A DNA stretch of 64,000 bases from Prevotella sp. MGM1. Its GTDB lineage: Bacteria > Bacteroidota > Bacteroidia > Bacteroidales > Bacteroidaceae. Shown in pieces: positions 54,580 to 61,846 of the stretch. Both the position numbers and the translations under genes were made by a program. A model generated the notes under the pieces. The model did no database searches. It saw only the letters and a program-made list of their open reading frames with translations, and had not been told where the DNA came from. Each line of letters opens with the position of its first letter. Positions within the stretch are counted from its first letter, which is position 1. The stretch covers positions 17,543-81,542 of the forward strand of contig NZ_BEWV01000177.1 in NCBI RefSeq assembly GCF_002933775.1, in the 5' to 3' direction.

Positions 54580-55635
54580 CTACATTTCATCAGCCATCAC
54601 TCCGCCCCGAACCTCATCATAATCATCCAGCCTGGCGATGAGGCGGGCTTTGCTTTTTTTCGGGTTCGGTTCCTCGCGCCACGGAGATATTATGGTGTGC
54701 GCAAGTGTTCGGTAAACAGGGGAGCCGGTGCAGCCGTAGAGGGTGACAAGGAGCAAGGCTCGCGACTGGCCGGCCTTGATTTGCGTGAGTGATGGCTTTG
54801 CCGTCTCGATGATGCGCAGGCAGTCGGCAGTGTGTCCCAATATGGTATGGGCCATGAGCAGGAGCGATTGTTGCTTGACACGCATCACGTCGGTGTCGAG
54901 AGTGAGTGAGGCATAGTTTCTGACGGCCTCTTCGGCCAAATCCCTATCGTGCCGCGTGACAGCGACACCCCGCCGACGGCGGCACAGCGCGTCGTGCAGC
55001 CCCGAGTGTATGCGCTCGTTGTCGAGACCGGCATACGCCCGCTTGCCTTGCCTGCCGAATGATATCACTTCGTACTGACCGGGAGCGATGTGCATCAGCG
55101 GCACCCACAGCCAGTCGTCAACGCAAACGACAATCTCACGCATACCTGCTCCGGGCGAACAGACAATCGTCGCCTCAACCCCGTCGAACGGACCGCCCTT
55201 TATACGCACCTTATCTCCCTTGGCCAGCCGTTGCGGGTCGGGGGCGTATGCTGGAATGTTGTTGGAGTATGCCGAGGCGACGCACATGAAGTTTTCCATC
55301 GCCGAGTCTTGTACGTACGGGTAAGTAGCTCTGCCGCCGACTGTTATCCGTGGCAGAAAATTATATTGCGGAAGTCGTCGTTTGAACTGTCTGATTTCCA
55401 GTTCCGACATGCGAACGAACACGTAGTTGAACAGCAGTGGCCTGCACACTTCCACGTCACGGCCATTCACGTTCCTGCCTGTGACGTATGTCGGCGCAAA
55501 ATACTCGAACAAAGGCTCGTTATTGCGTATCCTGCTTTCGAGTTCCTGCTGCAAACCGCGCGCTCCGCCCCTGTGAGATGCCGGTAACGTGAGTACGTAC
55601 CAACGTCTGACATTATGATGAGTAAAGGTTTTCAT
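54580..55635 (-). CDS. UpxY-family transcription antiterminator with C-terminal extension
   Basis: A NusG/RfaH-type specialised antiterminator that in Bacteroides binds the leader of its own capsule operon. The NGN domain lies at residues 10-120 (VRRWYVLTLPASHRGGARGL, VCRPLLFNYVFVRMSELE) and a KOW motif at about 139-185 (GDKVRIKGGPFDGVEATIV). The ATG at 55635 (MKTFTHHN) is preferred to 55659. Unlike classical UpxY (about 175 residues), this one continues for another 160 residues of helical, basic sequence. It is GC-rich while the genes it controls are AT-rich. No UpxZ gene follows it. Confidence 0.88.
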   Translation of the reverse strand: MKTFTHHNVRRWYVLTLPASHRGGARGLQQELESRIRNNEPLFEYFAPTYVTGRNVNGRDVEVCRPLLFNYVFVRMSELEIRQFKRRLPQYNFLPRITVGGRATYPYVQDSAMENFMCVASAYSNNIPAYAPDPQRLAKGDKVRIKGGPFDGVEATIVCSPGAGMREIVVCVDDWLWVPLMHIAPGQYEVISFGRQGKRAYAGLDNERIHSGLHDALCRRRRGVAVTRHDRDLAEEAVRNYASLTLDTDVMRVKQQSLLLMAHTILGHTADCLRIIETAKPSLTQIKAGQSRALLLVTLYGCTGSPVYRTLAHTIISPWREEPNPKKSKARLIARLDDYDEVRGGVMADEM

Positions 55636-55839
55636 GATTTGAGGATACTCCTCCGCCATATCCGCACTTAATAAGTAAAGTACTGATAAACAATGCGTTA
55701 CAATTTCTTACGTAGACGAATGCCGAAAATTTCGATACTGTCCGTCATGTCATTCGGCGGCATGATTGTTTTATTTATCAAAAGCTGTCAATCAGCCACC
55801 ACGTTATCACTGTCTCGCAAAGACCGTGACAACCGGTGG

Positions 55840-55847
55840 CAAAGATA
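55840..55847 (-). promoter_or_regulatory. -7 element of the capsule operon promoter
   Basis: On the minus strand the bases read TATCTTTG followed by CC, a perfect TAnnTTTG match about 205 bases upstream of the UpxY-type ATG. A TTTG lies 16 bases further upstream, a slightly short spacing. The transcript would have a 200-base leader, as expected if the UpxY protein acts there. Confidence 0.65.
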
Positions 55848-56052
55848 CGAAAAAATATATAAACAAACACATTTTATATATGAAAGATTTTGTATTTATT
55901 TTTACTCTTTATTCCATAAGTTAAAATCAAGACAGGTGTATGCCACCGGCCATCATAAATCAAATATATGGAATTTGTAAATATTATATCAAAATATCCT
56001 CGATTGCTATTTAAGCATATTTATACGGGAAACACAATGCAATCTCCAGAAA

Positions 56053-56195
56053 AACACTTTGTTTTTTGACAGAAACACAAGCATGCGACAACGTAAGAAC
56101 CATTATTCCGCATTCGGATACCCGTCAGACTGCAACGGGATACTCGTTGGATTGCAACGAGTATCCCGTTACACTGCGTTTAGATACCGAATGGA
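56053..56195. repeat. Intergenic repeat island C with perfect 16-bp palindrome
   Basis: AACACTTTGTTTTTTG at 56053-56068 is identical to 38221-38236. The palindrome AACGGGATACTCGTTG (56134-56149) pairs perfectly with CAACGAGTATCCCGTT (56155-56170) around a 5-base loop. GCATTCGGATACCCGTC at 56110-56125 and GCGTTTAGATACCGAATGG from 56176 are further units of the family seen at 16.4 and 38.4 kb. The gap 55848-56590 otherwise contains a minus-strand terminator at 56222 and no gene that I can support. Confidence 0.65.
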
Positions 56196-56221
56196 ACCCA
56201 ACGAGCGGCTCGACGCAACAC

Positions 56222-56251
56222 AAAAAAACTCCCGACGCATAGCGCCGGGAG
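56222..56251 (-). terminator. Terminator on the minus strand, distal to rsmA
   Basis: On the minus strand CTCCCG pairs with CGGGAG (one mismatch inside, GCG/CGC above) and is followed by TTTTTTT. It is 340 bases beyond the rsmA stop codon, so it may end a longer rsmA transcript or an unannotated RNA. Confidence 0.6.
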
Positions 56252-56590
56252 CATGAATTCCAAATAAACATCCTGAAAAAAATCACATGCCGAGAGTAAG
56301 GCATGGGTATGTCAGAGCATCCGAACAGTACATATAATATGTAACAAACGCCCTTATGGGATATGAGCCGCAAGAGGTTTGTCAAAAATCAAAGTACCAT
56401 ATGAGTACATGAATATACACAAAAACATGTACGCACCGATTAAACAGGCTGAAGATTTGTAAATATTTATCATGATTTATATGTTTGAATGTTTTGTTGT
56501 CGGCAACAAATTTACACAATAAAATCACGAAATACAAATCTCATCACGATACACTTCCATATACAACGAAGAGTGGCAGACACCCCGATA

Positions 56591-57400
56591 TCATTCTGTG
56601 ACATGCCTTTCTTCCAACCGGCCGGCCACCAAATTTGTCAGTTCGACAAACCGTCCCACCGAGAGTTGCTCGGGGCGTAGCGTCATTATCTCGTGCTCGA
56701 AAAAGTCGGAAGCCACAGTTCCGGCGGGGAATATCTGCCGAAGACTGACCCGGAGCATCTTGCGGCGCTGGTTGAAGACGGTCTTCACCACCCGCTTGAA
56801 CAGCCTCTCGTCGCACCCGAGATCGGTGACGTTGTTGCGTGTCATGCGTATCACGGCACTCTTGACTTTCGGCGGCGGGTTGAACACGTTCTCATCTACC
56901 GTGAACAGGTACTCCACGTCATACCATGCCTGCGTCAACACGCTCAGTATGCCGTATGCCTTGCATCCCGGGGCAGAAGCCATGCGCAGTGCCACCTCAC
57001 GCTGTATCATACCCGTGCAGCAAGGGATGAGGTCTTTGTTGTCGAGCATCTTGAAGAATATCTGCGATGATATGTCGTAGGGATAATTACCCGTGAGCAC
57101 AAACTGTCGGCCTTCGAAGAGTGTGTTGAGATCCATACGCAGAAAATCCTCCCCTATGATATTGTCTCTCAGGCGTGGGAAGTTGGCGTGCAGATACTCC
57201 ACCGACTCCGTGTCTATCTCGACAACCTTCACCGGTCTTGGTTTCTCCATCAGATATTGGGTGAGCACCCCCATGCCCGGCCCCACTTCGAGCACCGGAA
57301 TTTCGGGACACGCGTCTACCGTGTCGGCTATGCGCCTGGCTATGTTAAGGTCGGTCAGGAAGTGCTGGCCGAGGTTTTTCTTTGGTCTTACTTGCTTCAT
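56591..57400 (-). CDS. rsmA: 16S rRNA (adenine1518/1519-N6)-dimethyltransferase
   Basis: RsmA (KsgA) dimethylates two adjacent adenines at the 3' end of 16S rRNA during 30S maturation. The 269 residues have the SAM-binding motifs KKNLGQHFLTDLNIARRI at the start, VLEVGPGMGVLTQYLME near 35-52, and the N-x-x-F-like LTGNYPYDISSQIF near 100. All family blocks are intact. A -7 element (TACCTTTG on the minus strand, 57411-57418) lies only about 11 bases upstream of the ATG, so the mRNA may be almost leaderless. Confidence 0.96.
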   Translation of the reverse strand: MKQVRPKKNLGQHFLTDLNIARRIADTVDACPEIPVLEVGPGMGVLTQYLMEKPRPVKVVEIDTESVEYLHANFPRLRDNIIGEDFLRMDLNTLFEGRQFVLTGNYPYDISSQIFFKMLDNKDLIPCCTGMIQREVALRMASAPGCKAYGILSVLTQAWYDVEYLFTVDENVFNPPPKVKSAVIRMTRNNVTDLGCDERLFKRVVKTVFNQRRKMLRVSLRQIFPAGTVASDFFEHEIMTLRPEQLSVGRFVELTNLVAGRLEERHVTE

Positions 57401-57410
57401 AATTCGCAGG

Positions 57411-57418
57411 CAAAGGTA
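57411..57418 (-). promoter_or_regulatory. -7 element immediately upstream of rsmA
   Basis: On the minus strand the bases read TACCTTTG followed by C, ending 11 bases before the ATG. It is divergent from the promoter at 57505. Confidence 0.45.
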
Positions 57419-57504
57419 ATGCTTAATTTCCGAACAGCACGGCTTCGGGGAGTTAAAGGGAGTTAAGGAGCGGCACCGCTACACCGTGTTTGACTGTTTT
57501 TTTC

Positions 57505-57535
57505 TTTGTTTTCCGGTTAAAATAATGTATTTTTG
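57505..57535 (+). promoter_or_regulatory. Promoter of the LPG-synthase-like membrane protein gene
   Basis: TTTG at 57505-57508 and TATTTTTG at 57528-57535 are separated by 19 bases, an excellent Bacteroidota -33/-7 pair. The expected start of transcription is within a few bases of the ATG at 57544. Confidence 0.75.
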
Positions 57536-57543
57536 CAGATGAT

Positions 57544-58542
57544 ATGGAAATCAGGAAGATTACGAATGTCACAGTCAAGATATTGCTGCCGCTTGTACTC
57601 GGTGGAGCCATACTGTACTGGATGTATCGCGGGTTCGACTTCAAGCGCATAGGCCTGTTCATGCTTGAGGAGATGGACTGGACGTGGATGTTGCTCTCTT
57701 TCCCTTTCGGCATCCTGGCACAGGCATTCCGCGGATGGCGGTGGAGACAGGCACTTGAGCCTCTTGGAGAGCGTCCGAGAATGGGCACATGTGTCAACTC
57801 GGTTTTCCTTTCATACGCCGCAAGCCTTCTTGTGCCGCGCATCGGCGAGTTCACACGTTGCGGCGTACTCAAAAGATACGACGGAGTGTCGTTTGCCAAG
57901 GCGCTGGGCACGGTAGTGACAGAACGTGCCATCGACTCGCTCGTGGTGATGGGAGTTTGCGGCCTGACGCTTATTTTCCAGTTGAGGGTGTTCAACACTT
58001 TTTTCGACGAGACGGGAACGAGCATAGACTCAGTACTCAGCGGATTCTCGCCCGCTGGCTATGCCGTGACGGCAGTATGCGGAATAGCCGCGTGCTGGCT
58101 GCTGCACGTGCTGATGAAGAAGCTCTCGATATATAATAAGGTGAAGACAACGCTCAGCGGAATATGGCAGGGTGTGCTGTCGATGAGGCATGTACGCAAC
58201 GTACCGCTGTTCGCCCTGCTCACTATCGGGATATGGGCGAGCTATTTTCTGCACTACTACCTGACTTTCTTCTGCTTTGACTTTACCGCCAACCTTGGCA
58301 TGGCCTGCGCCCTGGTGACATTCGTGGTTGGCAGCATAGCCGTCGTGGTGCCAACTCCCAACGGTGCCGGACCATGGCATTTTGCCGTCAAGACGATGCT
58401 GATACTCTACGGCGTAGCGGAAGAAAAAGCACTGTACTTCGTGCTTATAGTACACACCGTGCAGACGATGCTGGTTATATTGCTGGGTGTATGGGCCTGG
58501 GGGGCATTGGCATTTACTCGCATATCCAAAATCGATAGATGA
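57544..58542 (+). CDS. LPG-synthase-like flippase-domain membrane protein (UPF0104)
   Basis: A 332-residue protein of the lysylphosphatidylglycerol synthase transmembrane (UPF0104) family. About eight transmembrane helices are predicted, with VLGGAILYWMYRGFDF at the start, the conserved FRGWRWRQALEPLG loop near residue 62, and PTPNGAGPWHFAVKTMLIL near 262. No cytosolic aminoacyl-transferase domain is present, so it is the flippase-only form. The same gene often lies next to rsmA in Bacteroidota, as here (divergent). Substrate unknown. Confidence 0.88.
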   Translation: MEIRKITNVTVKILLPLVLGGAILYWMYRGFDFKRIGLFMLEEMDWTWMLLSFPFGILAQAFRGWRWRQALEPLGERPRMGTCVNSVFLSYAASLLVPRIGEFTRCGVLKRYDGVSFAKALGTVVTERAIDSLVVMGVCGLTLIFQLRVFNTFFDETGTSIDSVLSGFSPAGYAVTAVCGIAACWLLHVLMKKLSIYNKVKTTLSGIWQGVLSMRHVRNVPLFALLTIGIWASYFLHYYLTFFCFDFTANLGMACALVTFVVGSIAVVVPTPNGAGPWHFAVKTMLILYGVAEEKALYFVLIVHTVQTMLVILLGVWAWGALAFTRISKIDR

Positions 58543-58957
58543 TTTTCGGAAAGTGAGAAGCGGGAACGAGAACGGGGATACGTCTTTGTATGGCAATAAC
58601 CGAACGACACACGGTCTCCAAACACATTCAAGAACTGACTGCCAGCCATCACAAGCGTAAGCAAAAAAAACAACGGTAATGACACTATGAAACGATACAT
58701 TTCCGATAAAGAAAAGAATTACGCCAAAGAAAAAAATAATAACCTGAACAGTTATTGAAGAGCCCCAAAGACCGTTACGGAACAAATATCAAAACTATAA
58801 TATTAACCAAGAGAGATGAAAGGATCATATAACAAAGGAGAAAAAGGAGAACAACCATAAAATACGGAATGAAGACAAAACAATGTCCCACTACCGGCTC
58901 CCCACTACCACTACACGAATATCGAGCCTCGAAATCCTCTTTAAAAGAACAATCATC

Positions 58958-60415
58958 ATGAACGAAATCAAAAACCTGGCACCCGAATGCGTATGGCGCA
59001 ACTTCGACGCACTGACAAAAGTGCCGCGCCCGTCGGGACATCTCGCACAAGTGCAACAATTCCTGCTCGACTTTGCCAAGCAGGCCGGAGTGGAAGCATT
59101 CAAAGATCCGGCACAGAACATAGTGATGCGCAAGGCCGCCACCGCCGGAATGGAAGACCGGAAGGGTGTCATACTGCAGGCGCACATGGACATGGTGCCG
59201 CAGAAAGCACCGGAAAGCACTCATAATTTCGAAACAGACCCCATTGAAACATACATAGAAGACGGATGGGTGAAAGCCAAAGGAACGACTCTCGGAGCCG
59301 ACAACGGACTCGGAGTGGCGGCCATTATGGCCATTATGGAAGACAAGACGCTGGAACACGGGCCGATAGAGGCGCTCATCACCGCCGATGAGGAGACCGG
59401 AATGTATGGCGCCAACGACCTGCCGGAAGGTGAGTTGAACGGTGACATCCTCATAAACCTCGACTCAGAGACATGGGGCAAGTTTGTCATCGGAAGTGCC
59501 GGAGGCATCAACGTGACCGCCACACTCGACTACAAAGAGACCGAGACAGACACCGACGATGCCGCCGTGCGTATAACCCTGAAAGGGCTGAAAGGCGGAC
59601 ACTCAGGACTTGAAATACACGAAGGCCGCGGAAACGCCAACAAACTGATGGTGCGCTTCGTGCGTGAAGCCATCGCCGAGTGTGAGGCACGTCTGGCTTC
59701 ATGGCACGGCGGCAACATGCGCAATGCCATCCCGTTCAAGGCCGAGGTCGTGCTCACACTGCCCAAAGAAAATGTTGACGCATTGAAAGAGCTCGTGGAA
59801 GACTGGAAAGAAGACTTCACAGACGAGTACAAGGGTATCGAGAGCGGCATTGAGTTCTACGCAGAAGATGTCGAGACACCGAAGACCGAAGTACCGGTAG
59901 AGATACAAGACAACCTGGTGAACGCCATATATGCCTGCCACGACGGAGTAATACGCATGATACCGTCATATCCCGACGTGGTGGAGACATCGAGCAACCT
60001 CGCCATAATAGATATCGAAGGCGGCAAAGCGCTCATCAAAGCACTGCCGCGCAGTGCCCGCGAAGACATGAAAGACTATGTGACCACAATGCTGGAAAGC
60101 TGCTTCAACATGGCAGGAATGAAGGTGGAGACAGCCGGAAGCTACGGTGGATGGGATCCGAACCCCGACAGTGAGATACTCAACCTGCTTCTCCGCACTT
60201 ACAAGGAGCTGAACGGCACAGACGGAATAGTACAGGTCGACCATGCCGGACTGGAATGCTCTATCATCCTCGGAAAGTATCCAAACCTCGACGTGGTATC
60301 CATGGGTCCGACGATGCGTTCTCCGCACACCACAAGCGAGCGTGCCATGATAGAGACAGTGGAGCCGTTCTATGAACTGCTGAAAAAGGCATTGAAAGAA
60401 GTTCCGGTGAAGTAA
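58958..60415 (+). CDS. pepD: Aminoacyl-histidine dipeptidase (cytosol nonspecific dipeptidase)
   Basis: A zinc-dependent M20 dipeptidase that hydrolyses Xaa-His and other dipeptides in the cytosol. The ATG at 58958 (MNEIKNLAPECVWRNFDALTKV) gives 485 residues, the length of E. coli PepD; an upstream in-frame ATG at 58883 would add a non-family extension. Metal-binding segments are LQAHMDMVPQK near 75, GADNGLGVAA near 110, DEETGM near 145 and the SAGGIN region; the C-terminal catalytic part is complete. It is preceded by a 415-base gap (58543-58957) in which I see no gene and followed by a terminator. Confidence 0.95.
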   Translation: MNEIKNLAPECVWRNFDALTKVPRPSGHLAQVQQFLLDFAKQAGVEAFKDPAQNIVMRKAATAGMEDRKGVILQAHMDMVPQKAPESTHNFETDPIETYIEDGWVKAKGTTLGADNGLGVAAIMAIMEDKTLEHGPIEALITADEETGMYGANDLPEGELNGDILINLDSETWGKFVIGSAGGINVTATLDYKETETDTDDAAVRITLKGLKGGHSGLEIHEGRGNANKLMVRFVREAIAECEARLASWHGGNMRNAIPFKAEVVLTLPKENVDALKELVEDWKEDFTDEYKGIESGIEFYAEDVETPKTEVPVEIQDNLVNAIYACHDGVIRMIPSYPDVVETSSNLAIIDIEGGKALIKALPRSAREDMKDYVTTMLESCFNMAGMKVETAGSYGGWDPNPDSEILNLLLRTYKELNGTDGIVQVDHAGLECSIILGKYPNLDVVSMGPTMRSPHTTSERAMIETVEPFYELLKKALKEVPVK

Positions 60416-60434
60416 CGGAATGAAATACAATCCC

Positions 60435-60481
60435 AAACGGATGCAGGAGGCTATCGGCACTCTCGCATCCGTTTTTTTCTT
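60435..60481 (+). terminator. Terminator after pepD
   Basis: AAACGGATGC pairs with GCATCCGTTT across a 20-base loop and is followed by TTTTCTTTT. It lies 20 bases after the stop codon. Confidence 0.85.
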
Positions 60482-60637
60482 TTTACAGATTATCCGTCAT
60501 CATAATGTTTAAAAGAACAACGGATTATGACAACGGCGGAGCGACCGGAACACATCAGATGTAGCGCAGAAAAACAAAAAAAGCGCCGAAGCACATAAAA
60601 AACATACCCACCGCTTCTGTTTACGGGTATTTTTTAC

Positions 60638-60645
60638 TAATTTTG
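60638..60645 (+). promoter_or_regulatory. -7 element for corA
   Basis: TAATTTTG followed by C matches TAnnTTTG. It gives a leader of about 125 bases before the corA ATG at 60776. Confidence 0.5.
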
Positions 60646-60673
60646 CAGCGATAAAATCAATTCTAACGGAAAT

Positions 60674-60709
60674 ATGGACGATTATCACTCGGAAAACTTA
60701 AACTTGTAA
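60674..60709 (+). promoter_or_regulatory. Possible upstream ORF in the corA leader
   Basis: A short ORF, 11 codons (MDDYHSENLNL then stop), lies in the corA leader between the promoter and the corA start. A second ATG-started frame at 60742 overlaps the corA start out of frame. Leader peptides control corA in enteric bacteria, but nothing here proves that the peptide is translated. Confidence 0.3.
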
Positions 60710-60775
60710 GAGCATCAGGATCGCTTATCACGGCCATCCCCATGCTCGTTAATCAAATCATGGAGGATTGGCAAA

Positions 60776-61702
60776 ATGAAAACATACTGGAACACTACCA
60801 ATGGACTGAGCACCATTGACGAATGGCAGCCCAACTGCTGGATACAAGTGACATGTCCCACCGAGGACGACCAACAAGAACTGGAAGAAAGATTTAAAAT
60901 CCCCGACTACTTCTTTTCAGACATCAGCGATACCGACGAGCGTGCCCGCTATGAGTACGACGACGGCTGGATGCTCATAATCCTCCGTATACCATACGTA
61001 AAGGAGATACGCTCGCGCACGCCATACACGACAGTGCCGCTGGGCATAATCCATAAACGGGATGTGACTATCACGGTATGCTACTACGAGACCAACATGA
61101 TGATCGATTTCGTCAGTTTCCAGCAAAAACGCGGCGAAGGCTTCACAGACCATGTCGACATGATATTCAGGCTGTTCCTGTCGTCGGCCGTGTGGTATCT
61201 GAAAAGGTTGAAACAGATAAGCAGCCTCATAGAGAAAGCCAAACGCAACCTTGACCGCGAGGTGAACAACGAGTCGCTCATAGGCCTGAGCCGCCTGCAA
61301 GACTCACTGACATACTTCATCACCTCCATCCGAGGCAACGAGACGCTGCTGTCGAAACTGAAATTCAAGCTGCAAATAGACGAACTGGATGCCGACCTGA
61401 TGGAAGACGTTAACATCGAGATGGCACAGGCACGGGAAACGACCAACATATATTCGAACATCCTCGAATCGACAATGGACACCTATTCGAGCATCATCAA
61501 CAACAACATGAACACCGTGATGCGTACCCTTACCTCGGTGTCTATCATCCTGATGGTTCCCACGCTGGTCTCAAGCTTGTTCGGAATGAACCTGCTCAAC
61601 GGCATGGAGACAACCAAGTACGGATTTGTGATAGCCATTGTACTCTCCTGCACGATATCAGGCGTATTCTGGTGGATTTTCCGCCATAAACGCCTCATTT
61701 GA
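60776..61702 (+). CDS. corA: CorA family magnesium transporter
   Basis: A 308-residue homopentameric divalent-cation channel. The N-terminal cytosolic domain is followed by the long stalk helix and two C-terminal transmembrane helices; the pore signature GMN is in SSLFGMNLLNGMETTKYG near residue 270, and the last helix is GFVIAIVLSCTISGVFWWIF. This matches the short CorA family common in Bacteroidota. A leader of 125 bases with a possible short ORF precedes it. Transport may be of Mg2+, Co2+ or Ni2+; the sequence does not decide. Confidence 0.95.
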   Translation: MKTYWNTTNGLSTIDEWQPNCWIQVTCPTEDDQQELEERFKIPDYFFSDISDTDERARYEYDDGWMLIILRIPYVKEIRSRTPYTTVPLGIIHKRDVTITVCYYETNMMIDFVSFQQKRGEGFTDHVDMIFRLFLSSAVWYLKRLKQISSLIEKAKRNLDREVNNESLIGLSRLQDSLTYFITSIRGNETLLSKLKFKLQIDELDADLMEDVNIEMAQARETTNIYSNILESTMDTYSSIINNNMNTVMRTLTSVSIILMVPTLVSSLFGMNLLNGMETTKYGFVIAIVLSCTISGVFWWIFRHKRLI

Positions 61703-61756
61703 CGGTTAAAACAAAAAAAAGCGACAGAAAAATTCTGAGTTTACAATATTTTTAAT

Positions 61757-61764
61757 TAAGTTTG
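61757..61764 (+). promoter_or_regulatory. -7 element for the DUF349 gene
   Basis: TAAGTTTG followed by C matches TAnnTTTG, about 83 bases before the ATG at 61847. Confidence 0.5.
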
Positions 61765-61846
61765 CGCAGAAAATAATAAACATTTCGGCCGCAAACCGGA
61801 ATGATTTAACAAGAAACAACCGAATCATAAACTAAAACAAGTTTAA

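Noticed and set aside
55693..55980. 95-residue plus-strand ORF across the capsule leader
   Set aside because: It lies opposite the predicted capsule promoter and leader, and its sequence is irregular, so coding is unlikely.
56489..57080. Plus-strand ORFs over rsmA
   Set aside because: They are antisense to the conserved rsmA gene, and none has a promoter or recognisable domain.
58407..58700. Minus-strand 97-residue ORF opening with a hydrophobic signal-like start
   Set aside because: Its second half is antisense to the end of the UPF0104 gene and no promoter element was found; the gap 58543-58957 has no convincing gene.
58687..58758. Plus-strand 23-codon ORF (MKRYISDKEKNYAKEK...)
   Set aside because: Very short and Lys/Asn-rich, as expected by chance in this AT-rich stretch; no promoter within a plausible distance.
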